Positions 7,629 through 16,238 of a stretch of DNA of 64,000 nucleotides are shown here, piece after piece (the stretch's first letter is position 1; each line of letters opens with the position of its first letter). The stretch is from Flavobacterium collinsii. GTDB taxonomy: Bacteria; Bacteroidota; Bacteroidia; Flavobacteriales; Flavobacteriaceae. The DNA lies in assembly GCF_902804485.1 (NCBI RefSeq), contig NZ_CADCST010000078.1:1-64000 (forward strand), read 5' to 3'. A program made the translations under genes and the position numbers. The notes beneath the pieces are model-generated. The model was not told the origin of the DNA. It was given only the letters and a program-made list of their open reading frames with translations, and searched no databases.

Positions 7629-8428
7629 TATTCTGCAGATTGAATAGTAATAGGCAGAGAGTAAAGTACTCTAACTTTTTTACCATTTTGCTCGCCAGGA
7701 GTCCATTTCGGGCACTTTTTAAGAACACGAATCGCTTCTGCTCCTGTACCGTAACCGATATCCCTTAAAACTTTAATGTCGGTTAATGAACCGTCTTTTT
7801 CAACTACAAAAGTAACATAAACTTTACCTTTTAAACCTTCTTCTTCCGGAGTCTTGTAATTGTTTCCTACGAATTTGTAGAATTTTTCAATTCCTCCTGG
7901 GAAGTCTGGTTTTACCTCGATACCTGCAGTGTTATAAACATTGTTATCTTCCTGAATGATCTCAGTAACCGGTCCTTTACCAACTGGCTCATCCACAGTT
8001 AAAACTGCATCCGGATCACCTTTGATAGTTTCGGAACCGATTTTTTTCTCCTTCAGCTCCACAATCTTTGGTGGCTCCTCGGTAATTTCTTCAGTCTTAG
8101 CAACAACAGGCTTCACGAACTTTACCTGATCCACTTTCGGTGGAGGAGGTGGTGGCGGTGGCGTGTTAGGCTTTACTTCCTCTTTTTTAGGAGGTAATTT
8201 TATCTTAGTAAGCTTAATCTCGTTCGCTACCACATCATCTTTAGATTCTGGTAATAAACTCACAATAAGAGGAGCTGCAACTGCTAAGCTAAATATAACA
8301 GAACCGATGATAAGTGCTCTTACCGTAGTTTTATTATTTGATTTTCTTAACTCATATGCACCGTATATCTTATTACGTCCTTCGAACACGATATCAAGCC
8401 ACTGATTTTTTATAATATCTAATTTCAT
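7628..8428 (-). CDS. tonB: TonB energy-transducing protein
   Basis: A 266-residue TonB. It has a short cytoplasmic N-terminus with the Bacteroidetes NQWLDIVFEGRNKIYGAY motif, one membrane helix near 35-58, and a Pro/Lys-rich linker with an eight-proline run near 90-97. The C-terminal TonB domain spans about 175-264, with PDFPGGIEKFYKFV and GKVYVTFVVEKDG typical of the family. It carries proton-motive-force energy from ExbB/ExbD to outer-membrane receptors. It sits directly downstream of exbB and two exbD genes and overlaps the next gene by one base. Confidence 0.93.
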   Translation of the reverse strand: MKLDIIKNQWLDIVFEGRNKIYGAYELRKSNNKTTVRALIIGSVIFSLAVAAPLIVSLLPESKDDVVANEIKLTKIKLPPKKEEVKPNTPPPPPPPPKVDQVKFVKPVVAKTEEITEEPPKIVELKEKKIGSETIKGDPDAVLTVDEPVGKGPVTEIIQEDNNVYNTAGIEVKPDFPGGIEKFYKFVGNNYKTPEEEGLKGKVYVTFVVEKDGSLTDIKVLRDIGYGTGAEAIRVLKKCPKWTPGEQNGKKVRVLYSLPITIQSAE

Positions 8429-8464
8429 TTTTCTCGATTATTAGGTTATTAAAAAAATAAAAAA

Positions 8465-9013
8465 TTATTTTTTCTCTAACAATTCTTTTTCTTTAGGAAG
8501 AAAATCATTAACAATAGCATAAGTTTCAACTCCAGTAATCGCCATTTCATCCAAAATGTCAACTAGATTCTTATACTTCGATTTCTTACCTGGCTTGATG
8601 ATCACAATAATCCCTTTAGCTTTAGTTCCAGTATATTCAATTACTGATTTTTTACGAGCTAATAATTCTCTACGAATTCCATCTTTACCATATGCAATAT
8701 CTTTCGGCCCAGCAATAGGACTATCAAGCAATCCCATATAATAGATAAGCTTATTATTCTCACCCATCATAATAGTCAAGGTTCTCTTTTCATCAACCTT
8801 CATATCTACATTCTTCGGATCTTTATCATCCTTATCTGGCAAACCTAAGGGCATCGCTTGAGGTTTAGACAACGTAGTGGTCAACATAAAGAACGTGATC
8901 AATAAGAAAGCCAAATCTACCATTGCCGTTAAATCGACTTTAGAATTTTGCTTTTTACTTCTTACTTTACCACCTTTTCCGCCACCACCGTCGCCGGTAT
9001 TTAATTCAGCCAT
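8465..9013 (-). CDS. exbD: ExbD-family biopolymer transport protein (second copy)
   Basis: A 182-residue ExbD/TolR-type protein. A Gly/Lys-rich cytoplasmic head (residues 1-25) precedes one membrane helix near 30-50 containing the proton-path Asp in VDLTAMVDLAFLL, followed by a periplasmic domain. It differs from the preceding exbD mainly in the longer periplasmic part (about 60-182). ExbD forms the proton channel with ExbB and drives TonB. It lies between exbD (gap 19 nt) and tonB (gap 36 nt). Two adjacent exbD genes are common in this phylum and may form a heterodimer. Confidence 0.92.
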   Translation of the reverse strand: MAELNTGDGGGGKGGKVRSKKQNSKVDLTAMVDLAFLLITFFMLTTTLSKPQAMPLGLPDKDDKDPKNVDMKVDEKRTLTIMMGENNKLIYYMGLLDSPIAGPKDIAYGKDGIRRELLARKKSVIEYTGTKAKGIIVIIKPGKKSKYKNLVDILDEMAITGVETYAIVNDFLPKEKELLEKK

Positions 9014-9032
9014 TTTAGTGTATATTTTTTAA

Positions 9033-9665
9033 TTAAAAGTCTTTTCCTCTCATACCTGTAACCAAGCTAAAGGTATTGATTTTCTGATCTTGCAAAATAT
9101 CCATAATCTTTTTAATTTGTGGATAATCTTCTTTTGCATCTCCTTTTATCGCAATTTGCAATTCTTTAGTTCCTCCGCTAAGATCAATTGCTGCTCTTCT
9201 AGAAACCAACAACCATTCTTTTAATTGATTATCTAAAGAATCTATAGGAATTCCAGGCTGAGGCGCTTTGGCTCTATCAGCAGCTTTCATTTCAATGATT
9301 TGCTTCAAATTAGCCAACGGCACACCGAAATCATCCATTAATGCAAATTCCGCTTTATCATCTTCTGAAAATTCCACACCTAATTTTGCCGACATACCGT
9401 TAAGAGTTTCTTTACGTAACTCTCTCCCTTTTAGGTCAAAAAACACTTTACTGATTCCATCTTTTCCTTTACCAATAGTAATAATTGCTAAATCTGAATC
9501 TGGCAACTTAGTTAGTACTGTAGAAGAAGGCGTATCAACAGGAAGTGCCTCAGGCACTTTAGCGGTAGCGGTCAAAATAAAGAACGTAAGCAAAAGGAAT
9601 GCAACATCACACATCGCAGTCATATCTGTCGATGTCGACTTTTTTTTCATTTTTAATTTAGCCAT
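9033..9665 (-). CDS. exbD: ExbD-family biopolymer transport protein (first copy)
   Basis: A 210-residue ExbD/TolR protein with a basic N-terminus and a single membrane helix near residues 14-36 (DMTAMCDVAFLLLTFFIL), holding the conserved Asp that relays protons. The periplasmic region ends with a TolR-like segment (AIKGDAKEDYPQIKKIMDIL near 172-191). It follows exbB by 57 nt and precedes the second exbD by 19 nt in the same operon. Two non-identical ExbD proteins suggest a hetero-oligomeric motor. Confidence 0.92.
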   Translation of the reverse strand: MAKLKMKKKSTSTDMTAMCDVAFLLLTFFILTATAKVPEALPVDTPSSTVLTKLPDSDLAIITIGKGKDGISKVFFDLKGRELRKETLNGMSAKLGVEFSEDDKAEFALMDDFGVPLANLKQIIEMKAADRAKAPQPGIPIDSLDNQLKEWLLVSRRAAIDLSGGTKELQIAIKGDAKEDYPQIKKIMDILQDQKINTFSLVTGMRGKDF

Positions 9666-9722
9666 TCTCTTTTATTTTTTTTTGATATAATTAATTGTAC
9701 TTATTAAATATTCAAAAATTAA

Positions 9723-10547
9723 TTATTGTTTCAAACTTCCTCTGAATTTTCTGTAAGTGTTTACAATAGTAACAGCAGCCTCATCGATAGAATAAGTTAA
9801 ATCGTCAATTTTACCTGTAAAGAAGTTATAAGAAACGATTGCGAAGATTGAAGTAGAGATACCTGTTGCAGTGTTGATAAGTGCTTCAGAAATACCTGTT
9901 GCAAGTACAGCCTGGTCTGGAGTTCCAGCAGTAGCTATCGCACCAAACGCTTTAATCATACCTGATACAGTTCCTAATAATCCTCCTAAAGTTCCTAATG
10001 ATACTAAAGTAGAGATGATAGTCAAGTTTTTCTCTAACATTGGCATTTCTAATGAAGTTGCCTCTTCGATTTCTTTGTGGATTACTTCTGAAGCTTCTTC
10101 ACTATTGAAACCTTCTTTTTTAACGTCTTGGTATTTAATCAACGCAGATTTAATTGCATTTGCAACTGAACCTTGTTGTTTGTCACATGCAGCGATAGCA
10201 GCTTCAATGTTTCCTTCTTTAATATTTCCTTGAACATTTTTCATGAATGTATCTAAATTAGCTTTTCCAGCTGCTTTACCGATAACAATGAATCTTTCAA
10301 TAGAAAAAACAACAACCATTAAAAGCATACCTAATAAAACTGGTACGATAAAACCTCCTTTATATACCATTCCTAAAGTATTAATCGGGTGACCTGTTTC
10401 TGGATTTCCTCCTTCAAAGTTAGCTGAATCCCCCATAATGAACTTCCAGATTAACCATCCTACAAAAACACATGCTGCAATAATGATTCCTGAAATCATT
10501 CCTCCTCCATTTGAAGTGCTTTCTTTTTTAACTTTAACGTTTGCCAT
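9723..10547 (-). CDS. exbB: ExbB/TolQ/MotA-family proton channel
   Basis: A 274-residue membrane protein and the first gene of the Ton operon. A short N-terminal helix (about 17-40) and a second near 68-88 are followed by a cytoplasmic helical stretch. The conserved MotA/TolQ/ExbB pair of helices lies near 170-245, including LGTLGGLLGTVSGMI and GISEALINTATG. With ExbD it forms the motor that energises TonB. The -7 box of the operon lies 64 nt upstream. Length and motifs are normal for Bacteroidetes ExbB. Confidence 0.92.
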   Translation of the reverse strand: MANVKVKKESTSNGGGMISGIIIAACVFVGWLIWKFIMGDSANFEGGNPETGHPINTLGMVYKGGFIVPVLLGMLLMVVVFSIERFIVIGKAAGKANLDTFMKNVQGNIKEGNIEAAIAACDKQQGSVANAIKSALIKYQDVKKEGFNSEEASEVIHKEIEEATSLEMPMLEKNLTIISTLVSLGTLGGLLGTVSGMIKAFGAIATAGTPDQAVLATGISEALINTATGISTSIFAIVSYNFFTGKIDDLTYSIDEAAVTIVNTYRKFRGSLKQ

Positions 10548-10926
10548 TTTTTTTAATTTTAATAGTTTTAAATAATTTTATTTTTTAGTTATATTTAACT
10601 TGTAGAGGAGCAAATTTATACGTTTAGTTTAAATAAAAAAACTTTTTTTAATTTAATTGAAGGAAATTTAACGTCAATTTAAAAAATATCTCATTAAATT
10701 GCTGACTGTGTTTTCTAGATAAAACAAAAAAAAGGACTAATAATGGGAAAATTACAACGTTTTAGTAAATATTCAAACAATCCTTTGATATCTTCTTAAA
10801 AAGTTGCGAAATTATTTTTTATATAATTTTCAACCAAAAAAGGCTTTTTCTTACTAAAAATAAAGAACCAAAAATGTTAAAAAATCGAGCAATACTCTTA
10901 TAATCATCTAAATTACAAATAAAAAC
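10548..10926. other. Intergenic region between divergent exbB and HerA-like genes
   Basis: A 379-nt AT-rich spacer between divergently transcribed genes. It holds the exbB promoter box at 10611-10618 and long A and T runs near 10627-10680. I see no coding sequence, repeat copy or strong hairpin. A frame overlapping its right part on the minus strand runs into the HerA-like gene and looks like a shadow. Confidence 0.5.
10611..10618 (-). promoter_or_regulatory. -7 box of the exbB-exbD-exbD-tonB operon
   Basis: TAAATTTG on the minus strand, a perfect TAnnTTTG, 63 nt before the exbB start. Only T-rich sequence, without a clean TTTG, is found at -33. It is the best promoter candidate for the seven-gene operon. 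Confidence 0.55.
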
Positions 10927-12444
10927 ATGAATAAAAAAGATAATTTCATTCAGGATATAAATAATGGCTATGTTTCTAAGGGCGACAGCATCATTCTTGG
11001 CAGCGCCATTCTGGACGGAGAACCACTTGGAGAGGCTCATGTGAAGATTCCCCTGAAAACATTAAACCGCCACGGATTAATAGCAGGCGCGACCGGAACA
11101 GGAAAAACCAAAACGATACAGGTTTTCTCTGAACAACTTTCGAATGCGGGGATTCCTGTTTTGATGATGGATATTAAAGGTGACTTTAGCGGAATTGCCG
11201 AAGAGGGTAAAGAAGAGGGTTTTATAACCGAGCGTCATGCCAAAATAAACATACCTTATAATGTAGCTTCTTTTCCAGTTGAATTAATGTCACTTTCCAA
11301 ACAAAATGGAGTTCGTTTAAGAGCTACGGTTTCTGAGTTCGGCCCGGTTCTTTTTTCCAGGATTCTAGATTTAAATGATACACAGGCAAGTGTAGTAGCC
11401 GTTATTTTTAAATATTGCGACGACAATAAAATGCCACTGTTGGATTTAAAAGATATCAAGAAGGTTCTCAATTATATTACCGAAGAAGGCAAAGATGAAA
11501 TAGCCGCCAATTATGGCAAAATCTCAACCGCAACTACCGGAACTATTCTAAGAAAAATAATCGAACTGGAACAACAAGGCGGTGATTTGTTCTTTGGAGA
11601 ACTTTCTTTTGAAATTGATGATTTAATGCGAATTGACGAAAATGGAAAAGGATATGTAAACATTATCCGATTGACAGATATTCAAGACAAGCCTAAATTG
11701 TTCTCGACTTTTATGTTGAGTTTACTGGCCGAAATTTATCAGACAATGCCGGAAAAAGGAGATGTAGTACAACCGGAACTGGTGATTTTTATTGATGAAG
11801 CACATTTGATTTTTAACGAAGCCAGCAAGGCACTTTTGGAACAAATCGAAACAATCGTAAAACTAATTCGTTCTAAAGGTGTTGGAATTTATTTTGTAAC
11901 CCAAAATCCGATGGATGTTCCAAGTGGTGTATTGGCGCAATTGGGTTTAAAAATTCAGCATGCGTTACGGGCTTTTACTGCCAATGACCGTCAGGCGATT
12001 AAAAAAACAGCAGACAATTATCCAACTTCACCTTATTATAAGACCGATGAGCTATTAACCAGTTTGGGAATCGGAGAAGCTTTGGTAACAGCCTTAAATG
12101 AAAAAGGCATCCCTACTCCTCTTGTCGCTACTATTATACGCGCACCAATGAGTCGAATGGATGTTTTAACTCCGGACGAAATTGAAGCGATCAACAGTAA
12201 ATCAAAACTGGTTAAAAAGTATGTTGAGGAAATAGATCGCGAAAGCGCCTACGAAATTCTAAACAAAAAGATTGAAGAGGCCACGCAAGCAGCCGCACAA
12301 CAAGAGGAAGAAACACCAGCAAAATCATCTAAGTCCGAACCGAGTACAGCAAGCGTTGTTGGAAAATCAGTTTTAAAAGTGGTTACTAGTGCTACTTTTA
12401 TAAGAGGTGTTTTTGGGGTTCTATCCAAAATGTTTAAGAAATAA
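10927..12444 (+). CDS. HerA-like ATPase (DUF853 family)
   Basis: A 505-residue FtsK/HerA-type P-loop ATPase. Walker A is GATGTGKT at residues 54-61 and Walker B is LVIFIDEAH near 285-293. The YFVTQNP segment after it fits the sensor region of HerA. Family members (DUF853, E. coli YjgR) are thought to act on DNA or as bacterial helicases, but substrates are unproven. The C-terminus (about 440-475) is a Lys/Glu/Ala-rich linker followed by a short hydrophobic tail. There is no NurA nuclease partner nearby. It stands alone and ends before a perfect 30-bp inverted repeat. Confidence 0.85.
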   Translation: MNKKDNFIQDINNGYVSKGDSIILGSAILDGEPLGEAHVKIPLKTLNRHGLIAGATGTGKTKTIQVFSEQLSNAGIPVLMMDIKGDFSGIAEEGKEEGFITERHAKINIPYNVASFPVELMSLSKQNGVRLRATVSEFGPVLFSRILDLNDTQASVVAVIFKYCDDNKMPLLDLKDIKKVLNYITEEGKDEIAANYGKISTATTGTILRKIIELEQQGGDLFFGELSFEIDDLMRIDENGKGYVNIIRLTDIQDKPKLFSTFMLSLLAEIYQTMPEKGDVVQPELVIFIDEAHLIFNEASKALLEQIETIVKLIRSKGVGIYFVTQNPMDVPSGVLAQLGLKIQHALRAFTANDRQAIKKTADNYPTSPYYKTDELLTSLGIGEALVTALNEKGIPTPLVATIIRAPMSRMDVLTPDEIEAINSKSKLVKKYVEEIDRESAYEILNKKIEEATQAAAQQEEETPAKSSKSEPSTASVVGKSVLKVVTSATFIRGVFGVLSKMFKK

Positions 12445-12463
12445 CAATTATCAATGGCGGTGG

Positions 12464-12548
12464 CAATGTCAAAAATCAATTCCAATGTCAGAAATCAATG
12501 TCAATTTTAAATTGTTTTTTGACATTGATTTCTGACATTGGAATTGAT
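12464..12548. terminator. Perfect 30-bp inverted repeat between convergent genes
   Basis: The arm at 12475-12504 is the exact reverse complement of 12519-12548, with a 14-nt A/T loop. The left side is also a tandem repeat: CAATGTCARAAATCAAT occurs at 12464-12480 and 12483-12499, a 19-nt period. It lies between the HerA-like gene and kmo and should end transcription from both sides. The length and internal repetition exceed a normal terminator. Confidence 0.75.
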
Positions 12549-13892
12549 CTATTTTTGTAGTAATTCGAGAATTTTATGCTCTACTTCGGGCGTGTCCCAT
12601 ATATTTTCGATATTGTCGATTCGCAATATTTGTTCCATAATTACATTTTGAAAATCTCCAATAGCCAGTGCCTCGCTGTAAGGTCGATCGCTAAAAGTTA
12701 CACGGCTGTAAAGTGGTATCCATTTATCAGGATGTTTGTCTGAGAATGCTTTTTCAATTTTCTTTTGTAATAAGAATTTCTCATCGGCCGTTTTAGTACT
12801 CATTTCCATAAAATTGCGATAGGATAATTCGGCAATTGCATCGGCATTTGGTTTACGTGAAATCTGATATTCAGCAAAGACTTTCTTCCAGTCGTCTCCG
12901 TATTTTTCGATCATTTCATTTAAAACCGTAATATCTTCAAAACCTGCATTCATACCTTGTCCATAAAAAGGAACAATAGCATGACAGGCATCTCCTATCA
13001 AAGCAATTTTATCTTCGTATGTCCACGGAAAACATTTCATAGTTACCAAGGTACTTGTTGGATTCTTAAAGAAATCATTTGCCAGTTCGGGAATTACTTC
13101 GATCGAATCCGGGAAGTTTTTCGTGAAGAAATCCTCCACCATTTTACGATCTGTAAGCGAAGCAAATGAATTTTTACCCTCAAAAGGCATAAACAAAGTA
13201 CAGGTAAAACTTCCATCCAAATTAGGAAGTGCAATTAACATGTATTCTCCACGTGGCCAGATATGGAAAGAATTTTTATCTAATTTATGTGATGCATCAG
13301 CATTTGCAGGAATATTCAATTCTTTGTAACCCATATTCAAAAATTCCTGTGAATAATTGAACATGCTCTGACGCTGCATTCTGTGTCTGATTCTCGAAAA
13401 AGCACCATCGGCACCAAAAACCATATCGTATTTTTTCTCTTCCCATTCTCCTCTTTCGGTTTCCCCTATGTGCAAAGTAGCATCATTTAAAGTTACGTCC
13501 CAGATTTTTTGTTCAAAAAGAAATTCTGCTCCCGCTTCTTCCGCAAGGTCAATCATTTTGCGATTGAGCGTTCCTCTGGAAATGGAATAAATCGATTCAC
13601 CTTCCTGTCCATAATTCTGAAAATTGAGTTTATCGACTAAATGAATGGCTCGTTTGTCCATCGGAATAGCGATTTCCCGCACAGCATCTCCTACACCAAC
13701 ACCAGCGAGTGCTTTCCATCCCCGGTTGGACATTGCCAGATTAATAGAGCGACCCGAAAAATTAATTTTGCGAATATCAGGACTACGATCATAAACATGA
13801 ACGGTGTGACCTGCTTTTTTAAGATAAATTGCCAATAGCGATCCTACTAATCCGGAACCGACAACAGCAATTTTTAGTGAAGTTTGCATCAA
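12549..13892 (-). CDS. kmo: Kynurenine 3-monooxygenase
   Basis: A 447-residue FAD-dependent hydroxylase that converts L-kynurenine to 3-hydroxykynurenine with NADPH and O2. The N-terminal dinucleotide fold has VVGSGLVGS near residues 10-18. The second FAD motif GDACHAIVPFYGQGMNAG lies near 300-320. NFSGRSINLAMSNRG near 43-57 is characteristic of KMO. The C-terminus has no obvious membrane anchor, unlike the eukaryotic enzyme. kynU, for the next step, is at 27363. Together they lead from kynurenine to 3-hydroxyanthranilate. The gene converges with the HerA-like gene. Confidence 0.9.
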   Translation of the reverse strand: MMQTSLKIAVVGSGLVGSLLAIYLKKAGHTVHVYDRSPDIRKINFSGRSINLAMSNRGWKALAGVGVGDAVREIAIPMDKRAIHLVDKLNFQNYGQEGESIYSISRGTLNRKMIDLAEEAGAEFLFEQKIWDVTLNDATLHIGETERGEWEEKKYDMVFGADGAFSRIRHRMQRQSMFNYSQEFLNMGYKELNIPANADASHKLDKNSFHIWPRGEYMLIALPNLDGSFTCTLFMPFEGKNSFASLTDRKMVEDFFTKNFPDSIEVIPELANDFFKNPTSTLVTMKCFPWTYEDKIALIGDACHAIVPFYGQGMNAGFEDITVLNEMIEKYGDDWKKVFAEYQISRKPNADAIAELSYRNFMEMSTKTADEKFLLQKKIEKAFSDKHPDKWIPLYSRVTFSDRPYSEALAIGDFQNVIMEQILRIDNIENIWDTPEVEHKILELLQK

Positions 13893-14108
13893 GGAAAATC
13901 TAAATATAAGATCGTAAAAATAAGTAATAATTGTACATAAGCTTTAAAATAAACAAATTATTTACTGTAACGACTCACAACGGTTTCGATTTTTGTCAGG
14001 ATTCGGAGTTGCTTTAAAAATATAACAAAATGTTATTTTATTCAGTTTATCTAGAAAAATTAAACTCTTACTTTCGTATTCCGTTTTACCTTAATATATA
14101 TCAAAATC

Positions 14109-14702
14109 ATGGACAGCAAAATTCTACAATCAGAAATTATTCTGGAAAACGAAAAAGTAGTATTAATTCCGTTTGAAAACCAAAGAAACAGTGAACTCAA
14201 AGAAATCACTTTTGACGATGCTATCTGGAAATACATGGGTATGTACGTTCGGGATGAAAAAGATTTTGAAAGCTACATTCAAAATACCTTAGAGCAAAAA
14301 GCCGCCGGAATTTGTTATCCTTTTTTAATTGTTGATAAAGCGTCCAACAAGGTTGCCGGAAGTACAAGATACGGCTACCTTAATCATGCCAGTCAAAAAT
14401 GTGAAATTGGCTGGACCTGGTACGGGAAACAATTTCAGGGAACAGGTTTAAACAAAGCCTGTAAGTTTGAGTTGCTCAATTTTGGATTTGAAAACATCCA
14501 ATTCCGAAGGATCCAGTTCAGTGCCGATCTCGAAAACAAAAAATCGCAACGGGCAATTGAAAAATTAGGTGCCACGAAAGAAGGTGTTTTCAGGAACAAT
14601 TATATCGATTCGGAAGGAAAGAGCAAAGATGATGTGTATTACAGTATTATTTCCGAGGAATGGGAAGCTGTTAAAACGGAATATTTTCCTGAATTTATAT
14701 AG
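14109..14702 (+). CDS. GNAT-family N-acetyltransferase (RimJ/RimL type)
   Basis: A 197-residue acetyltransferase of the GNAT_3/RimL group. IGWTWYGKQFQGTG near residues 100-114 forms the acetyl-CoA loop. IQFRRIQFSADLENKKSQRA near 133-152 and AIEKLGATKEGVFRNNYID near 151-169 are the usual C-terminal RimL features. It would acetylate a small molecule or a protein N-terminus. The acceptor cannot be predicted. It precedes the HD-domain gene by 64 nt with a small hairpin between them, so co-transcription is uncertain. Confidence 0.82.
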   Translation: MDSKILQSEIILENEKVVLIPFENQRNSELKEITFDDAIWKYMGMYVRDEKDFESYIQNTLEQKAAGICYPFLIVDKASNKVAGSTRYGYLNHASQKCEIGWTWYGKQFQGTGLNKACKFELLNFGFENIQFRRIQFSADLENKKSQRAIEKLGATKEGVFRNNYIDSEGKSKDDVYYSIISEEWEAVKTEYFPEFI

Positions 14703-14735
14703 GAAAACCGCCTCAACTATTGTGATAGAAAAATG

Positions 14736-14759
14736 GTATTTTAGCTTATTCTAAAATAC
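14736..14759. terminator. Small hairpin between GNAT and HD genes
   Basis: GTATTTTAG, 6-nt loop, CTAAAATAC (9-bp stem), ending 7 nt before the HD gene start codon. There is only a short T stretch after it, so it may be a weak terminator or a structure at the HD gene start. Confidence 0.4.
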
Positions 14760-14766
14760 TTCTTCT

Positions 14767-15324
14767 ATGACTGAATTGCAGACCATATATCAAAGAACCA
14801 TAAAATTTGCCGCAAAAAAACATGCCGACCAAAATCAGGTAATTCCCGGAACTAACTTACCTTATGTTGTTCATTTAAGCAATGTAACAATGGAAATTCT
14901 ATTGGCTTCGCAAAACACAGCGTCATTTAATACTGCATTTGCAATTCAAATTGCATTACTACACGATATTCTTGAAGATACCCAAACTACATTTGGAGAA
15001 CTTACAGCGGAATTTGATGAAGAAATTGCTCAGGCTGTTCTGGCCTTAACAAAGAATTCTAAAATCCCTAAAGAAGAAAGAATGGCCGATAGTCTAACCC
15101 GAATTAAAGAGTCATCAAAAGAGGTATGGGCTGTGAAATTAGCTGATCGAATAACTAATTTACAGGTTCCACCAAAAAACTGGAGTGTGGAAAAGATAAA
15201 AGAATATCAGCAACAAGCTATACAAATCCTAAACACGTTAAAAGGCGGCAACGCTTACTTAGAAAAAAGACTCTCAGAACGAATTCAAAATTATTTAACG
15301 TATTGTACCGTTGAAGAATTATAG
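14767..15324 (+). CDS. Small stand-alone HD hydrolase, MESH1/SpoT-like
   Basis: A 185-residue protein consisting essentially of one HD domain of the RelA/SpoT hydrolase type. VVHLSNV near residue 37 gives the first His, LLHDILED near 68-75 the HD pair, and VKLADRITNL near 124-133 the later Asp. No synthetase, TGS or ACT domain is present. The size fits small alarmone hydrolases (MESH1-like), which remove pyrophosphate from (p)ppGpp, and some of which act on NADPH. Activity is inferred from family. It is followed after 29 nt by an AraC-type regulator on the same strand. Confidence 0.8.
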   Translation: MTELQTIYQRTIKFAAKKHADQNQVIPGTNLPYVVHLSNVTMEILLASQNTASFNTAFAIQIALLHDILEDTQTTFGELTAEFDEEIAQAVLALTKNSKIPKEERMADSLTRIKESSKEVWAVKLADRITNLQVPPKNWSVEKIKEYQQQAIQILNTLKGGNAYLEKRLSERIQNYLTYCTVEEL

Positions 15325-15353
15325 GCAACAACTCATCAAAACATAATCTCAAA

Positions 15354-16160
15354 ATGAATCTATATTCAGAACATTATGTAAGCGAAAAAAGCGAGCGGTT
15401 TGTTAATAAAATTTGGTGTCTGGACAATGGCAATGGCGAAACCATAATTGAAAACAAACTCGTTTTACCCAACGGCTGTTTTAATCTTGCTATTGTCAGC
15501 GGGACCTCGATAGAAGTTCACACGAGTAAGCAAAAATATGAGATGAATGAAGGATTCTACTTTTGTTCGCAAATGACGAATAAGGTTTTGGTTAATATCA
15601 GACCTAAAACCAAAGTTACCATCATTCAGTTACAACCCTGGACGCTTTCAATGTTTCCTCAATATGATTTGAGAAATTTTAGCGATTCTATTATCAAAAT
15701 CAATCCGATCGAACTGCCTTTTTCCGCTAAAACAGCTTATAACTTAAGCAATGACATTTCGGTATTGCTGACGATACTAAATGCCTATTTCGAGGAATTA
15801 AGTTTTACAAACCCTGACAAGAATACCATCGAAAGAATCTGTGAGATCATTAAACTTCGCAATGAGGAAATTTCGGTTTCAGAAATTGGAGAAGAATTAA
15901 AAGTCTCTCAGCGTTTGTTGCAGATTAAATTTAAAACAGCAACCGGACTTACCATTAAAAAATACATCCAGATTCTGAAATTCAGAAAATCGATCGACCA
16001 AATGGTCAATTCTGATTTAGAAAAACTCAGTCTGACTGAGGTTGCACTTTACAACAAGTATTTTGATCAGTCGCATTTTATAAAACAATTTAAAGGGGTT
16101 ATGAAAACGACTCCCAAAACGTTCAACTCTAGTTTATATTTTCTTTCTAAAAAAAGATAG
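15354..16160 (+). CDS. AraC-family transcriptional regulator
   Basis: A 268-residue regulator. The C-terminal HTH_18 domain spans about residues 155-262, with the two helix-turn-helix units around ISVSEIGEELKVSQRLLQIKF and LTEVALYNKYFDQSHFIKQF. The PKTF ending near 256 is typical of AraC proteins. The N-terminal 150 residues resemble the DUF6597 ligand-binding part common in Flavobacterium AraC members. It lies 29 nt after the HD gene and 78 nt before the first serine hydrolase gene, so it may control either. No operator can be assigned. Confidence 0.85.
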   Translation: MNLYSEHYVSEKSERFVNKIWCLDNGNGETIIENKLVLPNGCFNLAIVSGTSIEVHTSKQKYEMNEGFYFCSQMTNKVLVNIRPKTKVTIIQLQPWTLSMFPQYDLRNFSDSIIKINPIELPFSAKTAYNLSNDISVLLTILNAYFEELSFTNPDKNTIERICEIIKLRNEEISVSEIGEELKVSQRLLQIKFKTATGLTIKKYIQILKFRKSIDQMVNSDLEKLSLTEVALYNKYFDQSHFIKQFKGVMKTTPKTFNSSLYFLSKKR

Positions 16161-16238
16161 GATTTCGCATTTGTACAATTTTTAGATTTTAGATTGCAGT
16201 ACTATTGCACCATCATCAATCAACCAAACCAATATAAA

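Noticed and set aside
16194-16238. Upstream in-frame start of the first serine hydrolase
   Set aside because: It would put 15 polar residues before a good signal peptide. The ATG at 16239 gives a normal exported start.
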